Position numbers and translations under genes: made by a program. The notes under the pieces were generated by a model. The model made no database searches. It was given only the letters and a program-made list of their open reading frames with translations, and was not told where the DNA came from. A stretch of 64,000 nucleotides of DNA, taken from positions 91,098,831 through 91,162,830 of the forward strand of contig CM042141.1 in assembly GCA_023376005.1 (NCBI GenBank). The letters run 5' to 3'. Below, in pieces: positions 1 through 13,200 of the stretch; the stretch's first letter is position 1; each line of letters starts with the position of its first letter. The stretch comes from Doryteuthis pealeii. Its lineage: Eukaryota > Mollusca > Cephalopoda > Myopsida > Loliginidae.

Positions 1-552
1 AGTGTTTCGACCTATTAATTAGATCTTCTTCAGGGCATTTGTTGATATAAGGAATGGTAATAAAAAAATTTTATCACAGAATAACGAGAAAAACTGCGAT
101 AGTCCTTGTTTATCAGTCTGTTCAAAATTTGAAGTTTGAAGAAAGAATGCTGGAAAGGTGAACGGTTTGAAATATGACGTCAAATATTCTTCTTTTATTG
201 TGTGAGTATGAGTGTGTGTGAGTGTATATCGAAAAAAGACATTGTGCATTTAAAAAAAAAAATTTTTTTAGGTTGTTGTGTGTGTGTGTGTGTCTATATG
301 TTTTTTTACGATAAACGACATCGAAACAAACCACACTGCAGCGTCGGCTAATAAACTTACCACTCAATCTATTTAAACCTGTTTTTTCAAATTTCTTAAT
401 ATACTACATATATAGATAAGTTATCCACAGACACCATGTTTCGGTGTTTCATGCCTCTTCAGTGTGGTTAGACAAAACCACTATCTCTGACCGGGATCGA
501 AATCCGACTGATTTTTCGTCAGCCCAATTTGTTTTCCTCTCGGCCATTTGAC

Positions 553-583
<31 letters not shown>

Positions 584-585
584 AA

Positions 586-720
586 TTAGGGTAGCATGGA
601 CAGGAAGTCAACAGAACTTGGTTACTGACAGTTTCTCACCTATGGGATTCTCAAGACTCACATAGTTGAGAAACTATCAGTAACCAAGTGCTGTTTGCTT
701 CATTTCCATGATATCCTAAC
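586..720. mobile_element. Fold-back MITE
   Basis: Two arms of about 57 bp pair with a short centre: the left arm holds acttggttactgacagtttc and the right arm its complement gaaactatcagtaaccaagt. The ends read ttaggg.a..catgga on one side and the complement of ttaggatatcatgga on the other. A (TA)n tract lies at its left edge. A related half is at 17,697-17,760. No coding capacity. Confidence 0.7.
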
Positions 721-816
721 GTAGATATAAATTGATATTGAACACTATTTACTTATAAATATAGCACACTATATTATCAATATTAATATATATATATTTT
801 CATATTCCTTTTTCAG

Positions 817-1538
817 TGTCCTTCAATAATAAAAAAATTTTCCAGTTCGTCTGATCTGAACCTTTCATCTGTTCGAGCGGATCTATTCACCTCGATGAAA
901 ATGAGTAAAGATACAAAAAAATGGAGAAAAGAGTTAAAAAAGAAAAAATCCAGAGCCTCCAAAAAGATGAATCAGAGCGAGCAGGTGAGGGATTCCAGGT
1001 TCAATCTGCCTGGTTTCTCTCGCCATCAGGAGAGCCACATCTCCACTCTTGATGACAAATTTACAAAGATGTCCCAGAGTTCTTCACAACCATTTCTTTG
1101 GAAGCCACACTTAGCGCCTGGCGCTCAGGGAAACAAGCATTCTGATACTGAATTTTTGAAACCACAAAGCCCATCAAAGAAAAAAGGGATGACCAACAAA
1201 GTGAGAACTGTGAGTGGTAGCACCAGTCAAATGATGGGTCCCCCACCAAATGTCCATGTTAGTAAAGCCAAAAGGAAGAGATACAATGAAGAAGAAAGTC
1301 ATCCTCTAAGATCATGTAGCCTTGTGCTTGAAAGACTTCCGGATGATAGACTTTCAGAGGAACATAAAAGAAAGGCAGATGAACGTAAAAAAAAATCAGA
1401 TGAACGTAAAGGAATACCAAATGAATTCAGCAAAGAAAATCCGAAAGACATTTATGATAATAGTAAAAAGTATATATTTGATATGTGGATATTCAAGATC
1501 GATGAAAATGATGACGTTTTTATTAAAGGTCATCTCAG
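817..1538 (+). CDS. MIS18BP1: MIS18BP1 exon 1 of those visible (copy 1 only)
   Basis: The acceptor tttttcag ends at 816 and the donor CAG|gtcagt follows 1538. The frame is open from 817, 26 codons before the first ATG (895), so this is probably an internal exon rather than the start; translation from 895 or from the second ATG (901) cannot be excluded. It encodes a basic, Lys/Ser-rich segment (WRKELKKKKSRASKK) and then the first strand of the SANTA domain (MWIFKIDENDDVFIKGHLR), with the family's characteristic Trp. It ends in phase 2 (AG|T giving Ser). The homologous part of copy 2 is absent because that contig begins downstream. Confidence 0.8.
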
Positions 1539-3990
1539 GTCAGTTATATTTATTTACTTTTTTTGTTTATGGTTTCGTTTAAGAATCAACATTGCAATTT
1601 ACTGTATTTTATACCCCTCCTCTAAATGACCCCCCAAGACTTCAATTTTCTATAGAAAAGATATTTTTTACCAAAAAGGAAGAAAAAAATCAACTTTTCC
1701 CATTTCTAAGATGCTTATGTGTATGGTCTTGAGTAGTGAAAATGGTTGAGGTAAATCTTTTTAGTAGTTTTGGAGGTTTGGGGAATGTGGAGCACCCCTT
1801 CATCACCATTGCTCCCTGGTCCACTCTGACCCGGAGTGGTAGTACCTGTTAGGGTCCATCTATGGGTTATTTCAAAACTTTATCGGCATTAAATGACCCA
1901 CTGAGGTTGATATGCTGTAAAACAAACCAAACCAAATCTTTTTAATAGTGCAGCCTACTTGATGATGAGCCTTGTCTCATGTGGTCCACTTTAAGCATTC
2001 ATTTTTTTTTCTTTTAATTGTTTCACAATGTATCACAGCAGCAGCATTTATCAATCGTATTGATATCAATGATATCATATCAATGATACCTGATGATAAG
2101 CCATGTCTAATGTGGCCCACTTTAAGTATTCATTTTTTTTCTTTTAATTATTCCATAATGTATCACAACAACAGCATGTGTTAATCACAATAATATCAGT
2201 GATAATATCATACCAAGACCCCAATTTTTTTTTTTATCGAAAAGATCTCATAAGTAAAGAGAAAAAAATCTTCCCTATTTCTAAGGCAGATCTGTATGAT
2301 CTTCTGTAGTGAAAATGGTTGAGGTACTTTCAATGTAAAATTGCCTACAATATTTTTTAGTAGTGTGGTCCACTTGATAATGAACCATGTCTCATGTGGC
2401 TCACTTCTCAAAAAAGGTTGCCCATGCCTGCTTTATTTATAAACTAGAAGCGGCTACTTGGCATCACCTAGGTAGAAGGGGGAGGAAAAATTAGTCTTAC
2501 AGATCCATTATTACTGAATCATGAGTTGGATCCTTGCAGGATGCCCCTTTAAAATCCCTACGTAAAAAAAAAAAACAACCTTGTGTTGATTCAGCCTAGA
2601 AAAAGAGGGCACAGACACTCTGAAAAAAAAAAAAAATCAGTCTCTCCTTTTTAAAATATTAAATGCAAAAGAATCCATCTTGTTACTATTTAAATTTTAT
2701 TTTTTAATTATCTTCACGAATATAAATCAAACCTTTATTATTTTTTCTCAAAAAACATGATCTGCTGATAGTGAATGTGTATTTATATTTAATTTACCGT
2801 TAATTGTTTTGTTTTCGTAGTATCAGCCGGACATACACACACACACACATACATACATACACACAACTGCTCTTTATATATATATATATATATAGATATA
2901 GCAAACTATATCTTTGCCTACTTTAAGCTGCAAACAGCGGCTCTCCCACCACTGTGATCCTACCGTAAGCTGCTTCTGGTTAGTTCATTGTAATTGAGCA
3001 GAAAGGACTCAGATTATAATAATGATAGCACTTCATTTGAATAGAATGGATCTTTAGGTGAATAGATATTGAACTTTGAAATATCCCATCATACGGGTAA
3101 GAAATACCTAGAATATTTGGTACAGTGGTGGGGGAAATTTGATACGCAAAGAGTGAATCTATATATATACAAAGTTGTAGTTCCTGTCTGTCTGTTCATG
3201 AACCCCTCCTAGGGTTTTGGAGATAGATCCTCATAACTATATATATATATATATATATATTACCCAGAGTACTTGGATAAGTATATTTCATTTTAATCAA
3301 AGGGGCCCCTGCGGGCACAAACCCCCTCTGAAAATTTTTTACCTTCAATTTATGTGAAATTAAAACAATAAGTAAATGACATGATATGATGCCTATTCAC
3401 AAAATCTCCCATAAATTTCCATAATATTAAGACACCCTAATCGAGGTTAAACACCACTATAGTGATAATTTTGGAATACTTGAGTATTGGAACCTCTTTT
3501 ATTAATGGGTTTTTCTATTAATTAATCATAAATCAACAAAAGAAAATTTACATCTTTTATAGTAAAATTTGGCTGATTTAGACATTTTATCTATGGCAAC
3601 AAAAATTATTAATTAGCTTAAAAGCCACCCTATTGGGTGGCAATTAAGCTAGAGTAGCTTTTAAGTTAGTACCTTATGCAACATTACTTTTTAAGAACCT
3701 ATATACATAAAAGCATATGCTATAATGGTTACCTTCGTAAGAAATAGACACAGCAAGATGAGTTCAAATCCTGGATGAGGCTGTTTGAATTTCACATAGT
3801 GCTAATACCCTTGGGAAAGGTATGAATCCAACTATTCTCCCTTCCAGCTATGGGTAAATTGTAGGGCAGACTGGGCTATCTAACCTTGGTTAGCCACGAG
3901 TCTAGGAGAAGGAAAACTGAATTCAAACCTGTTAAATTCCGTTTAAGAAATTGGCCTTGTGTCACATCCTACTCGTGTGGAGGGGTTGGT

Positions 3991-4021
<31 letters not shown>

Positions 4022-4081
4022 AACCCCTCCGCACAAGTAGGTGTGACACAAGGTCAATTTCTTAAGCAGAGTTTAACAGAT

Positions 4082-4134
<53 letters not shown>

Positions 4135-7100
4135 GATGCTGATAGGTATGTGTCCTGCGTCCCTGATACACAAAAATCTAAAAAGACACAGTAAAATCAT
4201 ATGCATGCGTTGCAGTATATTTCTTTTTTCTTCCCTCTCCATTTCAAGCTAACTATAAATACATTTCAATAGTTTCTTAGAAAATAATTACACAGTCAGC
4301 TTTTGTTGGGACCCATAAATTTTCCTGGAGACTCATTCAAAGCAAATATATGCGTCCCAGAACACACTAAATCAAAAAGCTATCAGCATCACTATATATA
4401 TAAATTAAGCTATGAAAACATAAATTATATTAATAAACATGTTTTGAGTTTTAAAAGCTGATCTAGATGTTTGAGAAAATAGCTTTTAATAAATTTTGAG
4501 AAGCTGTTTGGAATATTGAACTGATTCTATTTCAAACAATCCATTCTATGAAAAAAGAGACTCCTCTCTTTCCTTACAGATTGTCTTGCCTTGAAGAAAG
4601 CCATAGAATGTATTGGCTGAAACATGCTAACAACAAATGCAACATACAGAATGAGTCTGAATAATCTGAACAACTTGTGAAATTGTAAGAGAGAGTTTGG
4701 TTAAATGGTCAAGGTACAATAAAGTTTCAATCTTTTAATATCAGTTTTGCTATATCAAGCTAGAGACACATTATCTTGCACTCTTTCTATTCACCAAACT
4801 CGGGTGTTATTGTGGTTTAGAATATACTGTTTGAACTGATATGTGTTGCATACCATACTCATATATACGTATATTATAGAGTATAGTAGTATTTTATAGA
4901 GTATACATGCATACCCATGGTTGTATACAGATATACTTATCTTGTTCTGAATAGAGTATACATGCATACCCATGGTTGTATACAGATATACTTATCTTCT
5001 TTATACTTATCTTGTTCTGAATATCTGGATCTTCTGTCTTTGATCTCTAGATTCTCCTCTTTTCTCTTGGCTGGTAGATATTATCTTAGCTGGATCTGGT
5101 CTGGTGGATGTTATTCTGTAAAATCATCTGTGTCTTGGCTGTTTGTGTAGAATAATCAAGCTAAGATCCAATTACCGTCGAATTGGTAAGACACAGCAAC
5201 AAGCAATTGTAACTGAATACGATCCTATCTTGTTGCAACTCTACTGCAGAATGACAGGGTATTTATGAAACTCCACAACATCATAGAAACCAAGCAGCCA
5301 ATCAGAACTCAAGGAATGGAATCACTCAAATACATGAATGGACAATTCTTGATTCCCATAAATACCAACTGTCTTGGACACTGCTTCAGTTGTGCTTAGC
5401 CAGTTGCTGTTGTTCAAACCAACAGTAGACTGACTGACTGACTGACTTCAATAGTTTGTATGTTCTTAGTAAACAAACACAAGACTTTGATTTTTCATAG
5501 AGCTCTTTATTATTTTATAACATCCAGATCAACAAACACGTATGAAAGAATTTAGTTCCAATAGACTGATCGCTATTGTGACCATCCTGTTTGGCACCCG
5601 ACTAAAATCTAACTTTTATATGGCTCGCTCTGACGAATCAGAAGAGAGGTCAACCACTGGTCAAAATCTGTCCATCATTTTTCCTGTGTTTTTCCATAAC
5701 CCTTTGTTTTGAATTAAGCCACACTTATCGTACACAATTAATAGGCTACCTACCAATTATGTAACATGTATGTATTATCCAACTCTTCCTCCATGGACAG
5801 GATGTGACACAAGGTCAATTTTTATGTGGAGTAAAGCTAATTTGAATTCAGTGTTTTCCTTCTTCTAGACTGTTTGTCTAACTATGGCTAAACAACCGAG
5901 TCTGCCTTACTATTTACATATAGCTGGGGGAGAACAGATGGATTCATACCTTTCCCAAGAGTATTAGTGAGAAGGAGAATGTAAATAGGCCCTCAACATG
6001 TCGGAGGAAACAACTTATTTTGATACCAATTTAACCCTTTTGCTGTTCAAGGCAAATTAGAGGTGTCTACTAACACATTTTCATAAGATTTTATCCTTTA
6101 TTTTATTGGTGGTTTGAGAGCCATATATGGTCCTCAGACATGTCACAGGAAACACTGAGAGCCACATGTATCTCTCAAAACAGCGAAAAGGGTTAATTCT
6201 ATCTAGTTTAAAACTTTCTTTTAACTTTTGAATTAAGAGTTTGACAAGAAACACCTGAAGAAGGCTAGAGGGCATTGTTACGATTCTGGTTACCATTTTG
6301 GTTACCATTTTAGGCGTTTAGTTTGGTAAATCCAATGATAGAAAAAAGTGTAGCTCATTGTAGCAGAAAGTTTGTTGTATTCCTTGAAATCCTAGATAGA
6401 AAAGGGTGTAGTCTGAGTAGATCATTTTGCCTGTAGTTTTCTCCTGACAAAAAAATCCTGTTAGCAACTGATTTGAGTTCAGTTGCAAAAGATCTTAAAT
6501 ACTCAAATGTTTTTTCTGGGCCCGTTTCTGATTGGCACATTTTACTGGAAGTGCCTGCTGCTGCTATTTGGGAAAGTCCATAAATGAAAGTGGTGATTTG
6601 TTGTACATCTTGTAATACTAATAATCCAACAAGCATATTGACCGAAACATTGGGTATATAACAATAAAGATGAGGACAACAGTCTGAAAAATCTAAGTAA
6701 TATGAATCTTCACATTTGCATATATTAATCTGTTCTGCATGGAAAGTGTTTGTTTTTTTTATTTGTTGATGTGAATTTCATTTTTTTTTTTTTTTTTCTT
6801 TCTTTCTCCTCAGTGGGTCTCCAGCTAATACGTTTTGGAGCACGAGTGAAATTTTGAAAAGAATAGACAGTAAAACACTTTTGACGGATCAGGCAAACTG
6901 TGCATTCTTGAAGGTTCAATAATGAAAAAACCTTTGATCTCGAAAGGTTAGTGCTTTGATGATGATATAAATCTTCTGACAAAGGGATATATATATATAA
7001 TTATATTATATATATATATATGAGGTTAAGTAAACAAACAAATGTGTTTTTTTTATATGGCTTTGAGCCGACAATTTTTGGAGGATATGTGCTTAATTGA

Positions 7101-7251
7101 AGTCATATCTAATTTTTGAAAATTAATTAGTTAATAATTAATAAATTTTAGGCGAGCCTTACATTTTAACATATATGCCCGCCTAAAATTCATTAATTAT
7201 TAACTAATTAATTTTCAAAAATGAGGTATGACTTCAATTAAGCACATATCC

Positions 7252-7287
<36 letters not shown>

Positions 7288-10200
7288 TATAGTGTGGGAT
7301 TGTCACTGTTTCAGATTTTACAGGAACGGTGTGCCAAAATGCAGTATTATTGGTAGAATGCTCAATATAAAAAATAGAGCTATTATCTAATATATAAAAC
7401 AGAGATTTTGGTATGTACGTGTCGACGTAAAACAAAAAAACGGGAGGTCACTCAGATTCAAAATCTTGCATACACATTGATATCGTTCTAACTAAGAAAA
7501 ATTCCAAATTTGGTTATTGATTTTTATTGATTAAGGGATTTAATCGATTAATTAATCCAAAATCACCCAATTTGTGGAACTGTCCGTATATCAGCCCCTC
7601 CTGATAATAAAATATTGTCTCTGCCTGCTTATTGTTAAAGCGATAACAGCAGCGAAGTTTTGATTTTAATGAATTAATTTTGCAGTCTAAGCCGTTCAGT
7701 TCCGAATTTATGGCCTATTTATGGTCCAGTCTTTAATAATTTTTATATCGTTAGAAAGATAAGAAAATACTCTTTCAAAATATGTAATTTGTGTGAGTTT
7801 TTATTAATTGAATCATTTTTTACAGCGAGTTAAAAAATTAAAAAATGGCTTCGGATAGCCACGCTGCCTATGATTATTGCGATACAAGCAGTGCAGTCTA
7901 TAACAGTCAGATCGGAATCTCTTACCTATTTAGGATTTTAATCTTTAAAATATTTATATCTTTAGTAAGAAGATGAAATAGTCTTTCTGAATATGTAATT
8001 TGTATGTGTTTTTATAGATTTATTTTTTTTTTACAGCGAGTTAAAAAAAAAAAAAAAAATACTACGTATAGGCGATAATATGAATACGGCAGTTCGGAAT
8101 CTCTTAGTCTTTCTGAATATGTAATTTGTATGTGTTTTTATAGATTAAATTATTTTTTACAGCGAGTTTGTCCATATTCTTAAATTGTACAGTACACTCA
8201 TTTTAATTTTAATTTTTGTAATGCATAAAAATTGTAGAAAATCAAAATGCACGCTTTACGGTTACATTATTAAAAAATATTTTAATCCGTAAATAACAGT
8301 ATCATGAAAATCAGTTTACGTCGTAAGTACGGTTACATTTTTGTATAAATTAAACTAAGATTTTCATTCGAATAAAATGACTTTTAATTCTTTAATTTAT
8401 TTATTTAATTTTTATTGTTAGAGTTTTAAAGGGTTAAAAATAACAATAAGATTGACGAATTTCCTTAGAAACTGTTTTTCTTTTTGGTTCGTTAACTAAT
8501 TATTTTCTCAAACCACGATAAAAAAAAAAAAAAAACAAAGGTTACTAATATGGACAAAATCCGGTGTTTTATCTTTAGTCGAAGGCCCGACTGGAGATAA
8601 GTAGTCAATTATTTGTAAGACGAAATTTATTTCAAGTTTATCTGACAATATCCAGTTATTGGAACATTTAAAAAAAAAATTATATGTAAGTACGAAAATT
8701 GTAAGCGCTTTGTTTATCAAAATGACATGATTCGTTAGTAAATTACCCGAAAAGTTGATAAAACAAAACAACTAACAACCAACATTTTAAATTATTATTC
8801 AAAATACAATTTAAAATATTCCTCAGAATTTGCCTTACAAATTAAATTTTAAGTTTTATGATTTTACTCTTTATTGTGAAGTCAATAAACATTGCTGAGT
8901 TTATAGTGCAACTTTTCAGTTCTGAAAAATTGGCATGTTTAAATAGAGATTTCATAGGTGACATTTGAACTTTTATGAAAATTGATGTTTTGTAATTAAT
9001 ATAAATTTTTGTAATAAAACTTAATTTTAACTAGGGGGGGGGGTTTAATGGGAAAATAAATAAATAATTTGGGTTCCGTTCAAGCGGTTCCGATATGGGG
9101 GATCAATTTACTATAAACTTATACGAGGAAATGAGCACCCGTGAATACTCAAATAATAAAGAACTTTTAAGAATTTTTTTTTTCAATCTGATAGATTGGT
9201 GTGTAATCGATAATAATCAACTGAAGGGAAAAAAATAGATGGGGGGTGGGAGTCCAGATAATCAGGTCCACCAAAACGTTTTTAAACAATGTTTTTAAAA
9301 ATACTAGGTACCACCAATTTTACCCTGTGAAATTTACCCCCCCCCCTATATTTAACACTATGAAACTTGCAGAAAAATTAATATTTTCTTGAAAAATTTT
9401 TTCCATTTGAAAGAAAAAACATTAAATAAACTCCTGATGATTCTTTAACTTTTTTTCAGCTTACGGAAATAATGAAAATTATGATTGAAAAACAATGTTT
9501 TCATTTTTGCACTGTTAAATCAACTGAAAATTAACGTAGCTAAAAACAAGTTACGATAAGAGTTTTTTTAAATTCTATGAAAAATCAATTAATTATAAAT
9601 AATAACAAAAATATTTCCGTTTTATTCAAGATGGCCTAAACTGATCAATTGGTGGTCCCTATAATACTATCTTAGGTTTTTAGCAAAAATAGATATTGCA
9701 ATACGAAGAATTTAAATTTTCGATTCTCAGCTTCTTTTTAAACTCAACATGCAATTAAGAACTAAATGTGAATTGTTGTCATGTACAAAAAATTTAAAAA
9801 CAATAACAAACAAATATACAAACGAATACTTTCAATTTGTTGTATAATAATATGAAATAATTTTAAACTATAAAACAGAAAATACAAATCCTGAAATATA
9901 CAAATTCTCAATGATTTTAGTTTCAAGAATTATTTTCCTCTTACCCCCTCTCTAACTACTGTCTTCCACTTTCTCTCTCACTCCCTGGTGATCCAAATTT
10001 CATTTTAGTCCGGTCATGGACCGGGTACATTAGCTAGTATAATATAATAAAATAAATATATAAAGGTTTACATATCTATTTATTTGACGATTTGGTTTCA
10101 TGCATGCATAAGTGCAAACATTCTTCAGGTGACGTTGTTTCAAATGCAGGGAAAATCGAAAATTACAAAAAGTTTAACAGATATAAGATGAGTATGATTG

Positions 10201-13200
10201 GATGAAATGCTATGCGTATGTATGTGGTGTTATGAATGTGTATGTGTGTTTATGGACAGTGCAAAGGTTATGTATACGAGACAGCGGGTCATTTGAAACA
10301 ACGTCACCTGAAGAATGTTTGCGCTTAGGCATGCATGAAACCTAATGGTCGTGACTGTTCCTTTGTCATCAAATAAATAGATATGTAAAACCTTTATATA
10401 TTTATTTTATTATATTATATATATGTGTGTGTGTGTGTTCGTATTTGTATTCATATGTTTGTATATGTATGTGTGTGTATATATATATATATATATATAA
10501 TGTGTTTTTAATATATATAAATGTTTGTGTGTGTATCTGTATATATCATTAAACTGTTATTTCTCTTGTAGGTTATCCAGCAAAATTGATAGATAAATTT
10601 ACTGATGGTTTTCCACGAGATTGGAAAAATATTTTCAGATCAATGCGTGTACCAAAGTAAGTTTCTTTTAATTTTACTATTACTAAACTGTGGACTTACT
10701 TACAATTCAATAGTAGATTGTATCGGTTGATTCTAACACCATGTCAACCTGTCTAGGGTTATTTTATGCTCAGAGGTTGGGGAGTCGCGTTCATTGGAAT
10801 ATTACCAGCACGTTAGGTAAAATCGGTGGACATTGACAAATTTTCACCGTAATCGGTTCAAATCACAATTTCTTGCGTATTTCTGGTCCAATCTTTAGAA
10901 TATTTATATGGTTGGAAAGAAAATGAAATAATCTTTCTAAACATGTAATTTTTATGTGTTTTTATCCATTGAATTATTTTTACAGCAAGTTAAAATCATA
11001 TTTTGCTTCGAACAGTCAAAAACATAAAATATGACAAAGGAAGTTATACATATTGTGTATTTATATTTATACTTTTTAGTAATTGGTTTTAACAATGTGT
11101 TAGCATTATTGGGGATTATGTTGTATGGTATTGATTTGTTTCATGTCTATATTCTATGGTATAATTTTATTTCTCTCAAAAAAGAGAGAATATCCTCCAT
11201 GTTGACATTTTCAAACAGATCTTTCATATTGTTTGCTTTAAAATAACGGTTTCTGATGTGAGCTTTAAAATAACGGTTTCTGATGTGAGCAAGAAATATG
11301 CATTCCATGAATAAGTGTTTAACTGTCAAAGGTGTTTGACATGTTCCACATTGTGGTTGTTGTTCTTGTTTGAGTATATAGGAGTGCGTTAGTTTTGTAT
11401 GACCAATGTGTAATCGGGACACAATGACTTGTTCCTTTCTAGACTTCCTTAAAGTTGGTCTCCAGCCTCCCAAAGTCGGTTTGATTAGGAAGAGTTTATT
11501 GTGGATGTTGTTATTCCAGTGTTGTTGCCATTTTGTATAATATATAATAGACATTCAGAACTGATTCATGTTGAATAAATGTTTTATGTTTGTCTATTTC
11601 TAGAGTTGCAGCTGAAAAGAAAGTATCCAGGCATCAGGCAATTAGTAAGTTGCTTTTTTAAAAAAATCTTTATTCTTTCTGTTAATCTTTTGGAACCTGT
11701 AGCTATATCAGTGCTACTGTATGGCTGCAACCACTTGCAATGGTTATAAAAACTTGGCTTGTAACAATTGATACTGAGTTCAATACTTATAGGACCTATT
11801 ATACGATATGATGTATATAAGATAAGATATATGAAAATCACACAGATGTTGTTCAAATAAAGTTTGTTTTTATTATGCTGATATTGCAATATTTTGATCT
11901 GTTAAAAATCTTCTGAACATAATCTACATATATAAAAGGAAGTTTGGTATGTACATGTCGACGTATAACTCCAAAACGGGGTCACTCAGATTTGAAATCT
12001 TGCATACACATTAATATCCTTCTAACTAAGAAACACGCCAAATTTGGTTATTGATTTTTACCAATTAAGAGATATAATTAATTAAATCAAAATCAACCAA
12101 TTAGTGGAACTGTCCCTATACCAGCTCCTGCTGCTAATAAAATATTGTTCGCTGCCTGCTTACTATTATAGCGATACCAGCAGTTTAGTGAACAAAAGTT
12201 TAGTTGACAAAATGACAGTCTATGTCGTTCAGCTCAGAATTTTTCACCTATTTATGGTCCAATCTTTAAAATATTTATATGGTTAGAAAGAAAATAAAAT
12301 AATCTTTCTAAATATGTAATTTGTATGTGTTTTTATCCATTAGATTATTTTTTACAGCGAGTAAAATAAATAAGATATTTTGCTTCGGACAGCAAAAGTA
12401 TGATTTTTCATACTAAATTTTAACGAAAAATCAAATCTTATTTATTGCAATCTTTTTATTTCTATCTTAAAAATATTAATTTGGTTAAAAATAAAATAAA
12501 AAATCTTTCTAAATATGTAATTTGTATGTGTTTTCATACATTGAATTATTTTTTACAGTGAATTAAATAACAAATCAAACAAAAACTTTTAACGATAACT
12601 CAGCATTTTTTTTATTATTACTTTCATTTTAGAATAATCAGTATAACTAAAATCTTTTTTGTAAGAAACTATTCATGAAATAAACATTATTAAATAAATA
12701 CACGAAATAACTTATTAGCTACTTTTCAAATTAAACTGATAAATTTGTATGTACAAAAGAGTTTTAGAAATAAATAAATAAAACACTATTATAACTCCCC
12801 CCCCCCAAAAAAAAAGAAGGAATATGGATAATTGTAAATATTTAATTCTTACTCCTCAACAAAGGTGCAGTAGACGTATTATACAGTCCCAGTCGGCAGA
12901 CCTAAATAAATAAGGAAGTTTAATACATAGCTCCTTTAAATTGTTACTTTTTAAGGAGTAAAAGATAAAATAAACTGAACGAATTTATTTTTGTCACTTC
13001 AATGCAACAAGCAATTGAATTTAAGTTTTTGTCATATATACAAAAAGTTTTTGAAAAAACTCAAGTTTAGGAATACATTTAAAAAAATGATATTTTAAAT
13101 ATAAACAAAAAGAAAAATATTTCCTTAAATTAAACAAACATTGTACTATATGAATTATCAGCGATTTTAAAAATTTGATTAATCATTTTCCTCTCTTTTT

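Noticed and set aside
1322..1582. 86-codon ORF overlapping exon 1 in another frame
   Set aside because: Out-of-frame shadow of the MIS18BP1 exon with a Lys/Asn-rich low-complexity product.
3959..4252. ORFs made of IYIYIY or THTHTH repeats here and at 39760, 15565, 15786, 4054, 43275 and 1-367
   Set aside because: Translations of (TA)n and (CA)n microsatellites.
9040..9360. CRISPR-like or other regularly spaced array in the C/G homopolymer region of the Helitron
   Set aside because: Only isolated ggggggg and ccccccc runs; no spaced direct repeats, and the setting is eukaryotic.
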